Assembly (NCBI GenBank): GCA_014237395.1
Contig: JABZFP010000034.1
Location: 1-64,000, forward strand
From: Desulfobacteraceae bacterium
Lineage (GTDB): Bacteria > Desulfobacterota > Desulfobacteria > Desulfobacterales > UBA5852
DNA: 64,000 nt
Direction of reading: 5' to 3'
Within the stretch, counting starts at the first letter, position 1; each line of letters opens with the position of its first letter. The notes below the pieces were generated by a model. The model was given only the letters and a program-made list of their open reading frames with translations. It ran no database searches and was not told the origin of the DNA. Of this stretch, positions 16,811 through 25,261 are shown piece by piece. The position numbers were made by a program, and so were the translations under genes.

Positions 16811-17818
16811 ATGATTTTGCCAGAAGGCCGCAGCTATGAGCTCAGCACAGAATTGCTTAAAGGTGCCATTGATGTCCACGTACACGCAGGCCCACACTTG
16901 CCCAGTTCACCCCGGCGGGTGGATCCTTTTGAGGCTGCCATTCAGGCACGTGATGCGGGCATGAAAGCCATTGTATACATGGACGTATTCAACTGGTCCA
17001 ACGGAACAGCTTGGTTGGTTAGCCGCATCGTCAAAGACATCGACGTCTTTGGGGGTATAATCTTGAATACCGTTTTTGGTGGAATGAATCCCAGGGCAGT
17101 GAAAACAGCCCTTTATCACGGTGCTGGTGCAAAATACGTAAGCTTTGGCGCCCATTCGACGTATTACCAGGCCAGTCGGGAAGGTCATCTGGTTGATGGT
17201 AAATTCAAGTCCCTGGCGGACATATTCCCAAAGTTCAAAGAAGAGGAACTGTCACGCTGTATCCGCATTCCAGAGGGAAAGCCTTCCAAAGAGCTGGACG
17301 AGATATTGAGTTTGATCGCGGATCATCCCGATGTATTCTTAAACACCGGTCATGTTTCGAACCAGGAAGCTTTTCGACTGATAGATCTGAGCAAAACATA
17401 CGGAATCAAAAAGGTATTGGTGGCCAGCAGCGTCACCAAAAACATGTCGGTGACTGAACAGAAAAAAGCGGCAGAGAGCGGCGCTTTCCTGGAGCAAACG
17501 CTTGCTGCCTTTACCCACACAACGCCAATTCCAAAGACGCACTATTATGTCGAGCGGGAATACATTAGTATCGATGAGGGAATGGAAGGCGAACCCCATG
17601 GGGGAGTAAAGCAGGTTGCTGAAGAAATTCTTGAGGTGGGGGCTGAGAACTATATTTTAAGCACGGATTTTGGCGTCTACACCTTGCCGGCGCCGGTAGA
17701 GGGTTTCAGGGAGTTTATTGCCTGTATGTTGGATTTAGGTGTCCCTAAGAATGATTTGCGAAAAATGACAGCCTATAATCCGGCCCGCCTTTTAGGGATG
17801 GAAAGTCCGTCGGATTGA
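16811..17818 (+). CDS. DUF6282-type metal-dependent hydrolase (amidohydrolase-like)
   Basis: A 335-residue protein. The N-terminal IDVHVHAGPH (H23, H25) is a metal-binding HxH of the amidohydrolase/PHP type. Later candidate ligands are H in NTGHVSN near 181 and D in STDFG near 284. The overall pattern matches the uncharacterised DUF6282 group from memory. Strong AGGAGG-type site (AAGGAGGAAAATT) precedes the start. Between DUF3830 and a binding-protein gene, it probably acts on the compound imported by the transporter of the same operon. No reaction is assigned. Confidence 0.75.
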   Translation: MILPEGRSYELSTELLKGAIDVHVHAGPHLPSSPRRVDPFEAAIQARDAGMKAIVYMDVFNWSNGTAWLVSRIVKDIDVFGGIILNTVFGGMNPRAVKTALYHGAGAKYVSFGAHSTYYQASREGHLVDGKFKSLADIFPKFKEEELSRCIRIPEGKPSKELDEILSLIADHPDVFLNTGHVSNQEAFRLIDLSKTYGIKKVLVASSVTKNMSVTEQKKAAESGAFLEQTLAAFTHTTPIPKTHYYVEREYISIDEGMEGEPHGGVKQVAEEILEVGAENYILSTDFGVYTLPAPVEGFREFIACMLDLGVPKNDLRKMTAYNPARLLGMESPSD

Positions 17819-17911
17819 TTGTGAGAATTCTCCGACAAGGAGGCGGACGATCCAACAAGGCCGATTAAATCGGTCTATAACTTAAACTGTTGGGAATTGA
17901 GGAGGTACAAA

Positions 17912-18724
17912 ATGAGACGTTGCAGAACTATTATGTTTTTGGTTAGCGCATTGATATTGGTGCTTTTGGTAGCTGGCATTACACAAGCTAAATCCCTTGA
18001 TGAAATTCTCAAAGCCAAGGAAATCCGGGTGGGTATCAACCCAACGCTTCAACCACTGGGCGTTTTTAATGACAAAAACGAGATTGACGGTTTTGACAGG
18101 GAAGTGGCTCAGGCGATTGCCGACGCCTTAGGGGTCGAGCTGAAAATTGTCAAGGTCGGATCGCCGGACCGCATCCCTTTCGTGTCTTCCGACAAGATTG
18201 ACTTCGTCATGGGTGCAATGACACGAAATCCTACACGGGCCCAGATCATTGACTTTACCGTCCCTGTACACACAGAAGTTTTTGGTGTTTTAACCACTGC
18301 CGAAAACAAGAGGGCTCACTGGAAGGATTACGACGATCCCAATATCACTTTAGTCCAGGTGCGAGGTACAACGCCGGTGCCGTTTATAGAAAAGAACCTG
18401 CCCAAAGCCAAGGTTCTTTTGCTGGACAACTACCCGGACGTCATCCGAGCCATCGCCCAAGGGCGTGGTCAAGCCATGTTGGACGTTGTCGATTTCATGT
18501 GGGATCATACAAAGACGCATAAAAACGTGAAATGGGAGGTCGTCGATACGCCAGTGAACGTATACTTCTGTTGTCTGGGAGTCGCAAAAGGAAATTATAC
18601 TTTACGTGACTGGCTTAACGTTGAATTGTTCGAACTGCACAGAAGTGGAACAATAGATACGATCTGGGAAAAATGGTTTGGTGGCCCTATGGTATTTAAA
18701 GTGCCTGCAACGGCATGGTTTTAA
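17912..18724 (+). CDS. Amino-acid-type ABC transporter, periplasmic binding protein
   Basis: A 270-residue family 3 solute-binding protein. The start at 17912 is fixed by GGAGG at 17901-17905; the open frame begins five codons earlier. Residues 1-26 are a signal peptide ending in TQAKS. Family features include GFDREVAQAIADALGVEL near 50 and MGAMTRNPTRAQIIDFTVPV near 85. It is shorter and less GC-rich than the binding protein at 1073, so the two are not recent duplicates. A hairpin follows it, then two permeases and an ATPase. Confidence 0.9.
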   Translation: MRRCRTIMFLVSALILVLLVAGITQAKSLDEILKAKEIRVGINPTLQPLGVFNDKNEIDGFDREVAQAIADALGVELKIVKVGSPDRIPFVSSDKIDFVMGAMTRNPTRAQIIDFTVPVHTEVFGVLTTAENKRAHWKDYDDPNITLVQVRGTTPVPFIEKNLPKAKVLLLDNYPDVIRAIAQGRGQAMLDVVDFMWDHTKTHKNVKWEVVDTPVNVYFCCLGVAKGNYTLRDWLNVELFELHRSGTIDTIWEKWFGGPMVFKVPATAWF

Positions 18725-18742
18725 TTAAGGGAAACCGGCGAG

Positions 18743-18766
18743 AAGGAGGCCTGAGGGCCTCCTTTT
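18743..18766 (+). terminator. Rho-independent terminator/attenuator after the binding-protein gene
   Basis: AAGGAGGCC (18743-18751) and GGCCTCCTT (18756-18764) form a perfect 9-bp stem with a TGAG loop, followed by TT to give a TTTT run. The short U-tract suggests partial termination, allowing reduced transcription into the permease genes 28 bp downstream. Confidence 0.75.
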
Positions 18767-18794
18767 AACCGCAAAAGGTGCCCGAGGAAGCATT

Positions 18795-19469
18795 ATGAAC
18801 TATACCATTCACTTCTCCCAGGTCGTTGAATACATTCCCTACTTGATCGGTGGCGCCTGGATAAGCCTGCAAGTGGCGTTTTTGGCCTTTTGCGGGGGGA
18901 TGGTCATCGGATTGTTTGGCGCGATGGCAAAGACTTTCGGCGGTCGCATGACCCGCATGGTGGTTGATGCTTATGTTTCTTTTATCACCAACACCCCCCA
19001 GCTAGTGCAGATTTACTTTCTCTATTTCGCCTTGCCCGAGGTAGGCATCTTGATGAATTCCTATCAAGCCGTTCTTTTGGGAATGACCTTAAACGCAGGC
19101 GGTTACCTGACCGAGATTCAGCGTGCCGGGTTTCTTTCGGTCAGGCAATCCGAACTGGAGGCGGCCGAAACCTTAGGCATGAACCTGATGCAAAAGGTAC
19201 GCTACGTGATTTTGCCTCACATCATGAAAGTACTGTTTCCTTCACTCAGCAACTTGTATATCCTAATGACGCTCGGCACCTCTATGGCGGCCATCTTCGG
19301 ACTGGAAGAATTGACGGGGCGCGCTTTGAACATTAACGCTGAAACTTTCCGTAGTATCGAAGTTTTCTCCCTTACGGCACTTTTATACATCGTTGTAACT
19401 GTTGTGGCCAGTCTTCTGCTACTGGCTGTCGGACGGGTATTTTTCCGTGTGAAAGGAAAGGTGTTCTGA
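18795..19469 (+). CDS. Amino-acid ABC transporter permease
   Basis: A 224-residue HisM/HisQ-type permease of normal length. Helices are near 15-40, 55-75, 85-105 and 190-215, and the EAA loop is near 110-135 (GFLSVRQSELEAAETLGMN). It lacks the N-terminal extension seen in the first transporter. Its stop overlaps the start of the next permease by one base (TGATG), so the two are translationally coupled. Confidence 0.9.
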   Translation: MNYTIHFSQVVEYIPYLIGGAWISLQVAFLAFCGGMVIGLFGAMAKTFGGRMTRMVVDAYVSFITNTPQLVQIYFLYFALPEVGILMNSYQAVLLGMTLNAGGYLTEIQRAGFLSVRQSELEAAETLGMNLMQKVRYVILPHIMKVLFPSLSNLYILMTLGTSMAAIFGLEELTGRALNINAETFRSIEVFSLTALLYIVVTVVASLLLLAVGRVFFRVKGKVF

Positions 19470-20149
19470 TGTGGGAGCGGATCGCTGAAGAATTGCCCAG
19501 ATTTTTCACGTATTACAACGTGATCTTTTTTCTCAAGGCCATGTTCACAACCTTTCTTCTGTCTCTGGTCGGTTGTCTGCTGGGTTCTGTTATGGGGGGC
19601 GTATTGGCGGTTATCAAGATAACCAAAAGTAATCTGTTGCGCCCGCTTCGGATAGCCGCCGTGGTTTATGTGGAGTTTTTCAGACGTATCCCCTTTTTGG
19701 TCACACTGCTGTTGATCTTCTTTGTTTTCCAAGCCTTGGGACTTGAGGTGAGTGTCTTTACCGTCGCGGTCGTATCCGTATGGATTATTGCCACGGCGTT
19801 TATCGCCGAAATCGTCCGTTCAGGCCTTGAGGCAGTGCCGAAGACGCAGTGGGAAGCAGCCGAAGTGCTGAATTTCAATCTCAGACAGACGCTGAAAATG
19901 GTTATTTTGCCGCAAGCCTGGAAGGTGATCTTGCCACCGGCTTTTTCCTTCTTTGTACTTTTCATCAAAGACACCGCCCTTGCCAGTCAAATCGGCGTGG
20001 TGGAGCTGACTTATTCGGCTAAAGTTCTTAATAATAAAGGATTTTCAGCTGCATTGGCTTTCGGTTTTGTTCTTCTGCTTTATTACACCATATCCTACCC
20101 CCTGACGAAATTTGGCACCTGGATGGAGAAGAAAATTGAAATATCTTAG
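19469..20149 (+). CDS. Amino-acid ABC transporter permease
   Basis: A 226-residue permease, second half of the heterodimer with the product of 18795. The EAA loop is GLEAVPKTQWEAAEVLNFN near 115-135, followed by LPQAWKVILPPAFS. The gene overlaps the ATPase gene downstream by 14 nt if the TTG at 20136 is used as that gene's start. Confidence 0.9.
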   Translation: MWERIAEELPRFFTYYNVIFFLKAMFTTFLLSLVGCLLGSVMGGVLAVIKITKSNLLRPLRIAAVVYVEFFRRIPFLVTLLLIFFVFQALGLEVSVFTVAVVSVWIIATAFIAEIVRSGLEAVPKTQWEAAEVLNFNLRQTLKMVILPQAWKVILPPAFSFFVLFIKDTALASQIGVVELTYSAKVLNNKGFSAALAFGFVLLLYYTISYPLTKFGTWMEKKIEIS

Positions 20150-20873
20150 CATTGACCAGTGTGACGCATTTTATGGCGATCAAAAGGTGTTGGAATGCGT
20201 TTCACTGGATGTTGACAAAGGCGATGTGGTCTCTCTTATCGGTCCTTCAGGTTCTGGAAAGAGCACCTTGCTAAGGGTCCTTGTCGGCCTTAATCAGCCG
20301 ACTTCAGGACGCATACTGCTCGAAGGTGAAGCGATCGACTATAAAAATAGGCGCTCACTTAAAAAAGCCCGCGAACGCTTCGCAATTGTATTTCAACAAT
20401 ACAATCTTTTCCAGAATATGACCGTCTTGAAAAACGTAACGGTTGCGCCTGTAAAGATCCAAGGCCGCCCTAAAAAAGAGGTGGAAGCCGAGGCCGTCCT
20501 ACTTCTTGAAAAGGTCGGCCTGGGAGAAAAGCTCAAATCATATCCCGACGAACTGTCAGGCGGCCAGCAGCAGCGGGTAGCGATTGCTCGATCACTTGCT
20601 TTAAAGCCCGAAATTCTGCTCTTGGATGAGGTAACATCGGCCTTGGACCCCGAGCTTGTTACTGAGGTTTTAGACACCATCCGTCTCCTGGCAAAAGAGG
20701 GCCGCACCATGATCATTGTCTCGCATGAAATGGGGTTCGTATTAGAAGTCTCAAGCAAGATCGCTTTCATGGACGCTGGACGCATTATCGAGGTCGGCGA
20801 ACCCCGTAAGATCCTGGAGCAACCTGACACGGATCGAGCCCGTGAGTTTATGGGTAAAATATTGCGCCATTAG
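20136..20873 (+). CDS. Amino-acid ABC transporter ATP-binding protein
   Basis: A 245-residue ATPase. The TTG at 20136 is preferred because GGAGAAG lies just upstream and the protein then begins MKYLSIDQCDAFYG, as in relatives; the open frame reaches to 20112. Motifs are Walker A GPSGSGKST (36-44), FQQYNLFQN Q-loop, signature LSGGQQQR, Walker B LLLDEVTSALDP and SHEMGF. Note V in place of P after DE in Walker B (DEVTSALD), a common tolerated variant. It powers the transporter at 17912-20149. Confidence 0.9.
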   Translation: MKYLSIDQCDAFYGDQKVLECVSLDVDKGDVVSLIGPSGSGKSTLLRVLVGLNQPTSGRILLEGEAIDYKNRRSLKKARERFAIVFQQYNLFQNMTVLKNVTVAPVKIQGRPKKEVEAEAVLLLEKVGLGEKLKSYPDELSGGQQQRVAIARSLALKPEILLLDEVTSALDPELVTEVLDTIRLLAKEGRTMIIVSHEMGFVLEVSSKIAFMDAGRIIEVGEPRKILEQPDTDRAREFMGKILRH

Positions 20874-20889
20874 GAAAGTCAAAAAATAT

Positions 20890-21933
20890 ATGGATCGGCC
20901 TATCTGCCATGCCAAAGGCACCATACAGACTGTCTTAGGAACCGTCTCGGCCATGGAAATTGGCCCCTTCCTCATTCACGAACATCTGATAGCGGAACTT
21001 ACCCCCAAAGGTGTTTTCCCAAGTGATGCGCCACGTGTGGCGATAACGTTGGAAAACATCTGGGATATTCGCTACCAATGGTGCGGTCACTACGGTAATC
21101 AGATACTTGATGACCCTGAACTTATGGCCGCTGAAATGAAAATACTAAAGAAAGATGGTGGAAATTGTCTGGTAGAACAGACAACCAGAGGTTTGAAACC
21201 AAACCCGATAGGTTTGGCAAAAATAAGTCGTCAAAGTAATGTGTCTATAGTAGCCGGCACAGGATTTTACACAGTCGAATTTGTGGGTAAACAGCTATCC
21301 GAATTAACAAAAAATGAAATTAGCAATCTTTTGTATACAGACTTGTTACACGGCATGGACGAAACGGATATCCGAGCTGGGTTCATCGGTGAAATGGGGC
21401 TTTCGACACCAGCGCATCCGCATGAGATAAAAGCGCTCATGGCTGCTGCCCATACACAAAGCGAAACAGGGGTGGGAATGTGTATTCATCCCCCCCGGGA
21501 GCATGATGCGCCCCTTCGCATCATGGCCTTGATAAAAGAAAATGGAGGGCTAACGACAAAAACTGCCATAGCCCACCTGGAAAGAACATTTCCGAGCGTC
21601 GACGACTATTTGGCCTTGGCACAGACCGGTTGTTTTCTTGAACTTGATTTTTTCGGGCTGGAGTCAGGTTTCTATCCTTTTGCAACCGTGGACCTGCCCA
21701 ACGACGCTGGTCGCCTGGCCATCATTAGGGTACTTATCGATCATGGACATCTGGAACAAATTCTCGTCTCCCAGGATATTTGCCATTTATCCCGATTAAG
21801 GCGTTATGGAGGCGAAGGCTATGGTCACATATTCCGCAACATCATTCCTATGATGCGGGCCAGGGGGTTTGGCCAGAAAGAGATCGATGCCATTCTGACT
21901 GAAAATCCACGCCGATTTTTAACGATCGCTTGA
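20890..21933 (+). CDS. Phosphotriesterase-family metal hydrolase
   Basis: A 347-residue protein with the phosphotriesterase/PHP metal-site pattern: H30 and H32 (LIHEHL), E168 (FIGEMGLS) where true phosphotriesterase has a carboxylated lysine, H200 (CIHPPR), H229 (AHLERT) and D296 (SQDICH). The glutamate variant is found in phosphotriesterase-homology proteins of the E. coli Php type, which are not organophosphate hydrolases. Start 20890 follows AGGAAAG, 16 nt after the ATPase gene. Likely substrates are a lactone, amide or phosphorylated small molecule imported by the same operon. Reaction unknown. Confidence 0.85.
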   Translation: MDRPICHAKGTIQTVLGTVSAMEIGPFLIHEHLIAELTPKGVFPSDAPRVAITLENIWDIRYQWCGHYGNQILDDPELMAAEMKILKKDGGNCLVEQTTRGLKPNPIGLAKISRQSNVSIVAGTGFYTVEFVGKQLSELTKNEISNLLYTDLLHGMDETDIRAGFIGEMGLSTPAHPHEIKALMAAAHTQSETGVGMCIHPPREHDAPLRIMALIKENGGLTTKTAIAHLERTFPSVDDYLALAQTGCFLELDFFGLESGFYPFATVDLPNDAGRLAIIRVLIDHGHLEQILVSQDICHLSRLRRYGGEGYGHIFRNIIPMMRARGFGQKEIDAILTENPRRFLTIA

Positions 21934-21984
21934 TGCGCACGAAGCATTATCAACACGAGGTAACACAAAAGGAAAATCAGGTCT

Positions 21985-22371
21985 ATGACGCTATCTTCTC
22001 AAATTACCTTTCTCTATTTTAAAGAATTGAACGGACCGGCTCATTTTTTTGAAGAAATCCTGGGATTGAAAAAGATCGACGACCAGGGGTTTGCCCGCAT
22101 CTACAAAATAGTCGACGGCGCCTTTATCGGTATCGTGGATGAAACAAAGGGCCATTGTAACGCACCGACCGAAAAGAACACGTTGATCACCCTGGTTACC
22201 GACGATGTGCATCACTGGTACGAACGGCTGAAGGCCGCCGGAGTCGCCATCGCGGCAACTCCCGCCGTCCAGCCCAAAGCCAACGTGGAATGCTTTTTCT
22301 TTGAGGGACCCGGCGGTTATGACTTTGAAATTCAGACGTTTTTAAACCCTGAAATTGCAAAACATTTTTAG
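21985..22371 (+). CDS. VOC (glyoxalase/bleomycin-resistance fold) family protein
   Basis: A 128-residue protein with the vicinal-oxygen-chelate pattern: ITFLYFKELNGPAHFFEEILGLK at the N-terminus, a central hinge, and FFFEGPGGYDFEIQTFL at the end, whose E in FEIQTF is a likely metal ligand. Members are isomerases, dioxygenases or binding proteins. It ends the AT-richer operon, although its own sequence is closer in composition to the GC-rich neighbours. Function in the pathway unknown. Confidence 0.82.
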   Translation: MTLSSQITFLYFKELNGPAHFFEEILGLKKIDDQGFARIYKIVDGAFIGIVDETKGHCNAPTEKNTLITLVTDDVHHWYERLKAAGVAIAATPAVQPKANVECFFFEGPGGYDFEIQTFLNPEIAKHF

Positions 22372-22425
22372 GGGCCCGTGTCTTTCGACACAACCGAAAG
22401 TACATGCTTACAACAGGATAAAAAA

Positions 22426-22456
22426 ATCCCTTGACCAAAAACCTATTTGAAGGGAT
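22426..22456 (+). repeat. Inverted repeat upstream of the peptide-type transporter operon
   Basis: ATCCCTT (22426-22432) and AAGGGAT (22450-22456) are perfect 7-bp arms spaced by 17 bp. They overlap a possible -35 TTGACC at 22431. It could be an operator or a leader hairpin for the binding-protein gene at 22566. A smaller GTGTC/GACAC hairpin lies at about 22378-22391. No regulator can be assigned. Confidence 0.4.
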
Positions 22457-22565
22457 GTGATCGCCTTGCCATTCTGGCCATACCGATGCGGATAAATACA
22501 GAGATCTGTCCATCCAACACCTGATTAGCATGGCGATGTTGATAACCTAAAACTGGAGGAGGAGT

Positions 22566-24185
22566 ATGAAAAAGGCACTGTTCGTTTTACTGGCGGTCAG
22601 TTTTTTGTGCGTATTTTCGGCAACAACCCTTTATGCGGTGGAGAAGGGGGGGGCCTTTAATTGGATCGCCCCCTATGGCAGTTCGGTCAGTTCCCTCGAC
22701 CCCAATGCGTCCGATGATGAACAAAATGAGCTGGTCTGCATCAATATCCACCGCGGACTCTATAAATGGGATGCATCCCAAAACGCTCCCAAACTTGAGA
22801 TTGCAGAGAGTGTATCCAGTTCCGCTGACGGGTTGATCTACACCTACAAGTTGAAAAACAATGTCAAATTTCACAATGGCCGGCAACTCACGGCCGATGA
22901 TGTAATTTACACCTACAATCGCATCATGAATCCGGAAAATGCCTTTGGTGCCTCCGGCCTGCTCAAGGTCATCAAAGGCGCGGATGATGTCTTCAACGGC
23001 AAAGCCGATACCATCGCCGGTCTGCGCAAGATCGACGATCTGACGCTCGAAATCACCATGGAGCGATCGGTGGATCCGGCCTATGCGCTTTTTCAGGTGA
23101 ATACCGCCATCGTACCCCGTGAAGCCGTCGAAGATACAACCACCCCCTTCGGTTCCAATCCGGTTGGATGCGGCCCGTTCAAGTTTGTCAAATGGGTCAA
23201 GGGAAGTGAAATCGTGTTGGAAAAATTCGATGAATTTTACGAGGCCGGCAAGCCATACCTGGATACGCTCGTCTACAAGATCATGGGGGACTCGGCAGCC
23301 CGCGATATCGCCTTTCGGGCCAAGGAGCTGGATGCCAATATCTTGTACTCTTCCCAATACGCGGCCTACAGCGTGGATCCCGAATTGAGCAAACGCCTGA
23401 TTGAAGTCGCTGAAATGTATACCCGCATGATCGCTTTCAACCGTGACTATACCCTGGCGGACGGACGCAAACCATTTGAGGACAAACGGGTGCGGCAAGC
23501 GTTTAACCATGCAATTGATTCCGACCTGATCATCAAGAAATTTCAGAAAAACAAGGCCTATCCCGCCAGCAGTTTCCTGGCGCCGACAACGCCGGGTTTC
23601 GATCCTGATCTCAAGGGCTATGAATACAATCCTACGCTGGCCAAAAAACTGATGGAAGAGGCTGGATACGCCGATGGCTTTCCCCTGGAAATCGTAGGAA
23701 CCGAAAGCGACAGCTATGGCACCGGCGCTGTGGAAGTCATCATCCCGTTTCTCAAGAAAATCGGAATTATGGTCAAGCCGGTCACCCTCGAAGGCGCTGC
23801 CAAATACGAGCGCCAGAAGAATGGCAATTTCCAGGCTATCATAGGATCTTTGCCGTCGGGCCCTGACCCGATTCAGCAGCTGTGGCGGTTCCATTCTTCA
23901 ACGGATCGTGCCTCCCGCAACACGCCGGCCTTCAATAACCAGCAGTTCGATCAGTATCTCGAAGCGGCCGCGGCCGAACGGACCGATATGGACAAGCGTT
24001 TGGACTATGTCAAAAAGGCCAACGCGCTTTTCATGGAGGAGGCGCCTTTGTGGTTTTTCAACTACAATAAAGCCATCATTGCCTACCATCCCTGGGTGCA
24101 CGGGATACAAAAAGTGGGCCCCGAGATGATGTTCCAGGATTTTACCGAAGTGTGGGTCGAATCCTCTTCACCACGGGCTAAATAG
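22566..24185 (+). CDS. Dpp/Opp-type ABC transporter, solute-binding protein (family 5)
   Basis: A 539-residue family 5 binding protein. Residues 1-24 form a signal peptide (ending TTLYA); GGAGGAG precedes the start. Typical features are LDPNASDDEQNELVCINIHRGLY near 40, the FHNGRQLTADDVIYTYNR segment near 100, and the C-terminal EEAPLWFFNYNK. Members bind peptides, opines, nickel or other compounds. The following genes encode the two permeases and two ATPases, then amidohydrolases, so the ligand is probably an N-acylated, N-carbamoylated or cyclic amino-acid derivative or small peptide. Confidence 0.93.
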   Translation: MKKALFVLLAVSFLCVFSATTLYAVEKGGAFNWIAPYGSSVSSLDPNASDDEQNELVCINIHRGLYKWDASQNAPKLEIAESVSSSADGLIYTYKLKNNVKFHNGRQLTADDVIYTYNRIMNPENAFGASGLLKVIKGADDVFNGKADTIAGLRKIDDLTLEITMERSVDPAYALFQVNTAIVPREAVEDTTTPFGSNPVGCGPFKFVKWVKGSEIVLEKFDEFYEAGKPYLDTLVYKIMGDSAARDIAFRAKELDANILYSSQYAAYSVDPELSKRLIEVAEMYTRMIAFNRDYTLADGRKPFEDKRVRQAFNHAIDSDLIIKKFQKNKAYPASSFLAPTTPGFDPDLKGYEYNPTLAKKLMEEAGYADGFPLEIVGTESDSYGTGAVEVIIPFLKKIGIMVKPVTLEGAAKYERQKNGNFQAIIGSLPSGPDPIQQLWRFHSSTDRASRNTPAFNNQQFDQYLEAAAAERTDMDKRLDYVKKANALFMEEAPLWFFNYNKAIIAYHPWVHGIQKVGPEMMFQDFTEVWVESSSPRAK

Positions 24186-24249
24186 TCCGGGATAATCACC
24201 CTGGTCAGTTTCGGCGCGGGAGATTTCTCTCCGCCTGACGACTATCCCA

Positions 24250-24292
24250 AACGCCGATCCCTCCCCAAACGATCCCGGGGAGGGGCGGCGTT
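24250..24292 (+). promoter_or_regulatory. Very strong intercistronic stem-loop after the binding-protein gene
   Basis: AACGCCG-AT-CCCTCCCC (24250-24266) pairs with GGGGAGGG-G-CGGCGTT (24277-24292) around a 10-nt loop, giving 15 base pairs with one internal asymmetry. No U-tract follows, so a 3' mRNA stabiliser or partial block for the binding-protein transcript is more likely than full termination. Confidence 0.75.
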
Positions 24293-24316
24293 CTGTGATT
24301 CCAACGGGAGCCACCA

Positions 24317-25246
24317 TTGTTCGCATACACGGTTCGTCGCCTGCTGCAATTTATTCCGACCATTGTTGCCATCACCTTGATTATTTTTCTTCTCCTCAAT
24401 GTTCTGCCGGGGAATGCGGCCCTGATGGCCGGTGGGAAAAACCGACTGCCAGACGACGTCATGGAAAAACTGAAAGAACGCTGGGGCCTGAACAAGCCCA
24501 TCCATGTCCGTTATTTGCTCTACATGAAGGACCTGGCCCAGGGCGACCTGGGGACATCTTTTTTTGCACGCGAAAAAGTGTCGCAAATGCTGGCGTCTCG
24601 CTTGTGGCCGACCTTGAAGCTGGCCTGCACGGCCCTGCTGATCGCCTGTCTTTTGGGGATTCCGTTAGGGTTTTACTCTGCCCTGCGGCAGGGAACTTGG
24701 GTGGACACCGTTACCATGGTCGGGGCCGTATCCGGTGTCTCCATGCCGCAATTCTGGTTGGGGCTGCTGCTCATGTTTCTTTTTTCCGTACAATTCAAGC
24801 TCCTTCCAACCTTCGGCTACGGCGAGGGGGCCGCCGTGAATCTCATCCTGCCGTCGTTGACGTTGGGCGTCGGCTACATGGCGCTTCTGGCACGAACGAC
24901 CCGCGCCGCCGTGGTCGAAATTCTGACCCAGGATTATGTCCGGACGGCACGCGCCAAGGGATTGACAAAAATTTGGGTCAACCGCAAACACGTCTTTCGC
25001 AACACGCTGGTCTTGCTGCTGACATCCGCGGGGCTGCAATTCGGATCGTTAATCGGAGAGACAGTTGTCGTGGAAACGCTGTTTTCCTGGCCGGGTATCG
25101 GGTCGTTGCTGGTCAACTCCATTTTCTACCGTGACACACCGGTAACGCAGGGGTGTATCCTGGTCATTATCATCGGTTTTTTGGTCATCAATTTGGTGGT
25201 GGATCTGCTGTACGGTGTGATCGATCCGCGTATCAAGTATCAATAG
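24317..25246 (+). CDS. Dpp/Opp-type ABC transporter permease (DppB class)
   Basis: A 309-residue permease from a TTG at 24317 (MFAYTVRRLLQFIPTIVAITLI), the standard DppB N-terminus with its first helix. About six helices are apparent. The EAA region is TRAAVVEILTQDYVRTARAKGLT near 195-217. It forms the heterodimeric channel with the next gene. Confidence 0.93.
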   Translation: MFAYTVRRLLQFIPTIVAITLIIFLLLNVLPGNAALMAGGKNRLPDDVMEKLKERWGLNKPIHVRYLLYMKDLAQGDLGTSFFAREKVSQMLASRLWPTLKLACTALLIACLLGIPLGFYSALRQGTWVDTVTMVGAVSGVSMPQFWLGLLLMFLFSVQFKLLPTFGYGEGAAVNLILPSLTLGVGYMALLARTTRAAVVEILTQDYVRTARAKGLTKIWVNRKHVFRNTLVLLLTSAGLQFGSLIGETVVVETLFSWPGIGSLLVNSIFYRDTPVTQGCILVIIIGFLVINLVVDLLYGVIDPRIKYQ

Positions 25247-25261
25247 AGAGTTGTCGAGACC

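Noticed and set aside
20890..21933. Organophosphate pesticide degradation
   Set aside because: The protein has Glu instead of the carboxylated Lys and lies in an amino-acid-type transporter operon, so a true phosphotriesterase is unlikely.
22587..23894. Long antisense frame (435 codons, - strand)
   Set aside because: It mirrors the binding-protein gene on the + strand, has no family pattern or ribosome site, and is a by-product of GC-rich codon use.
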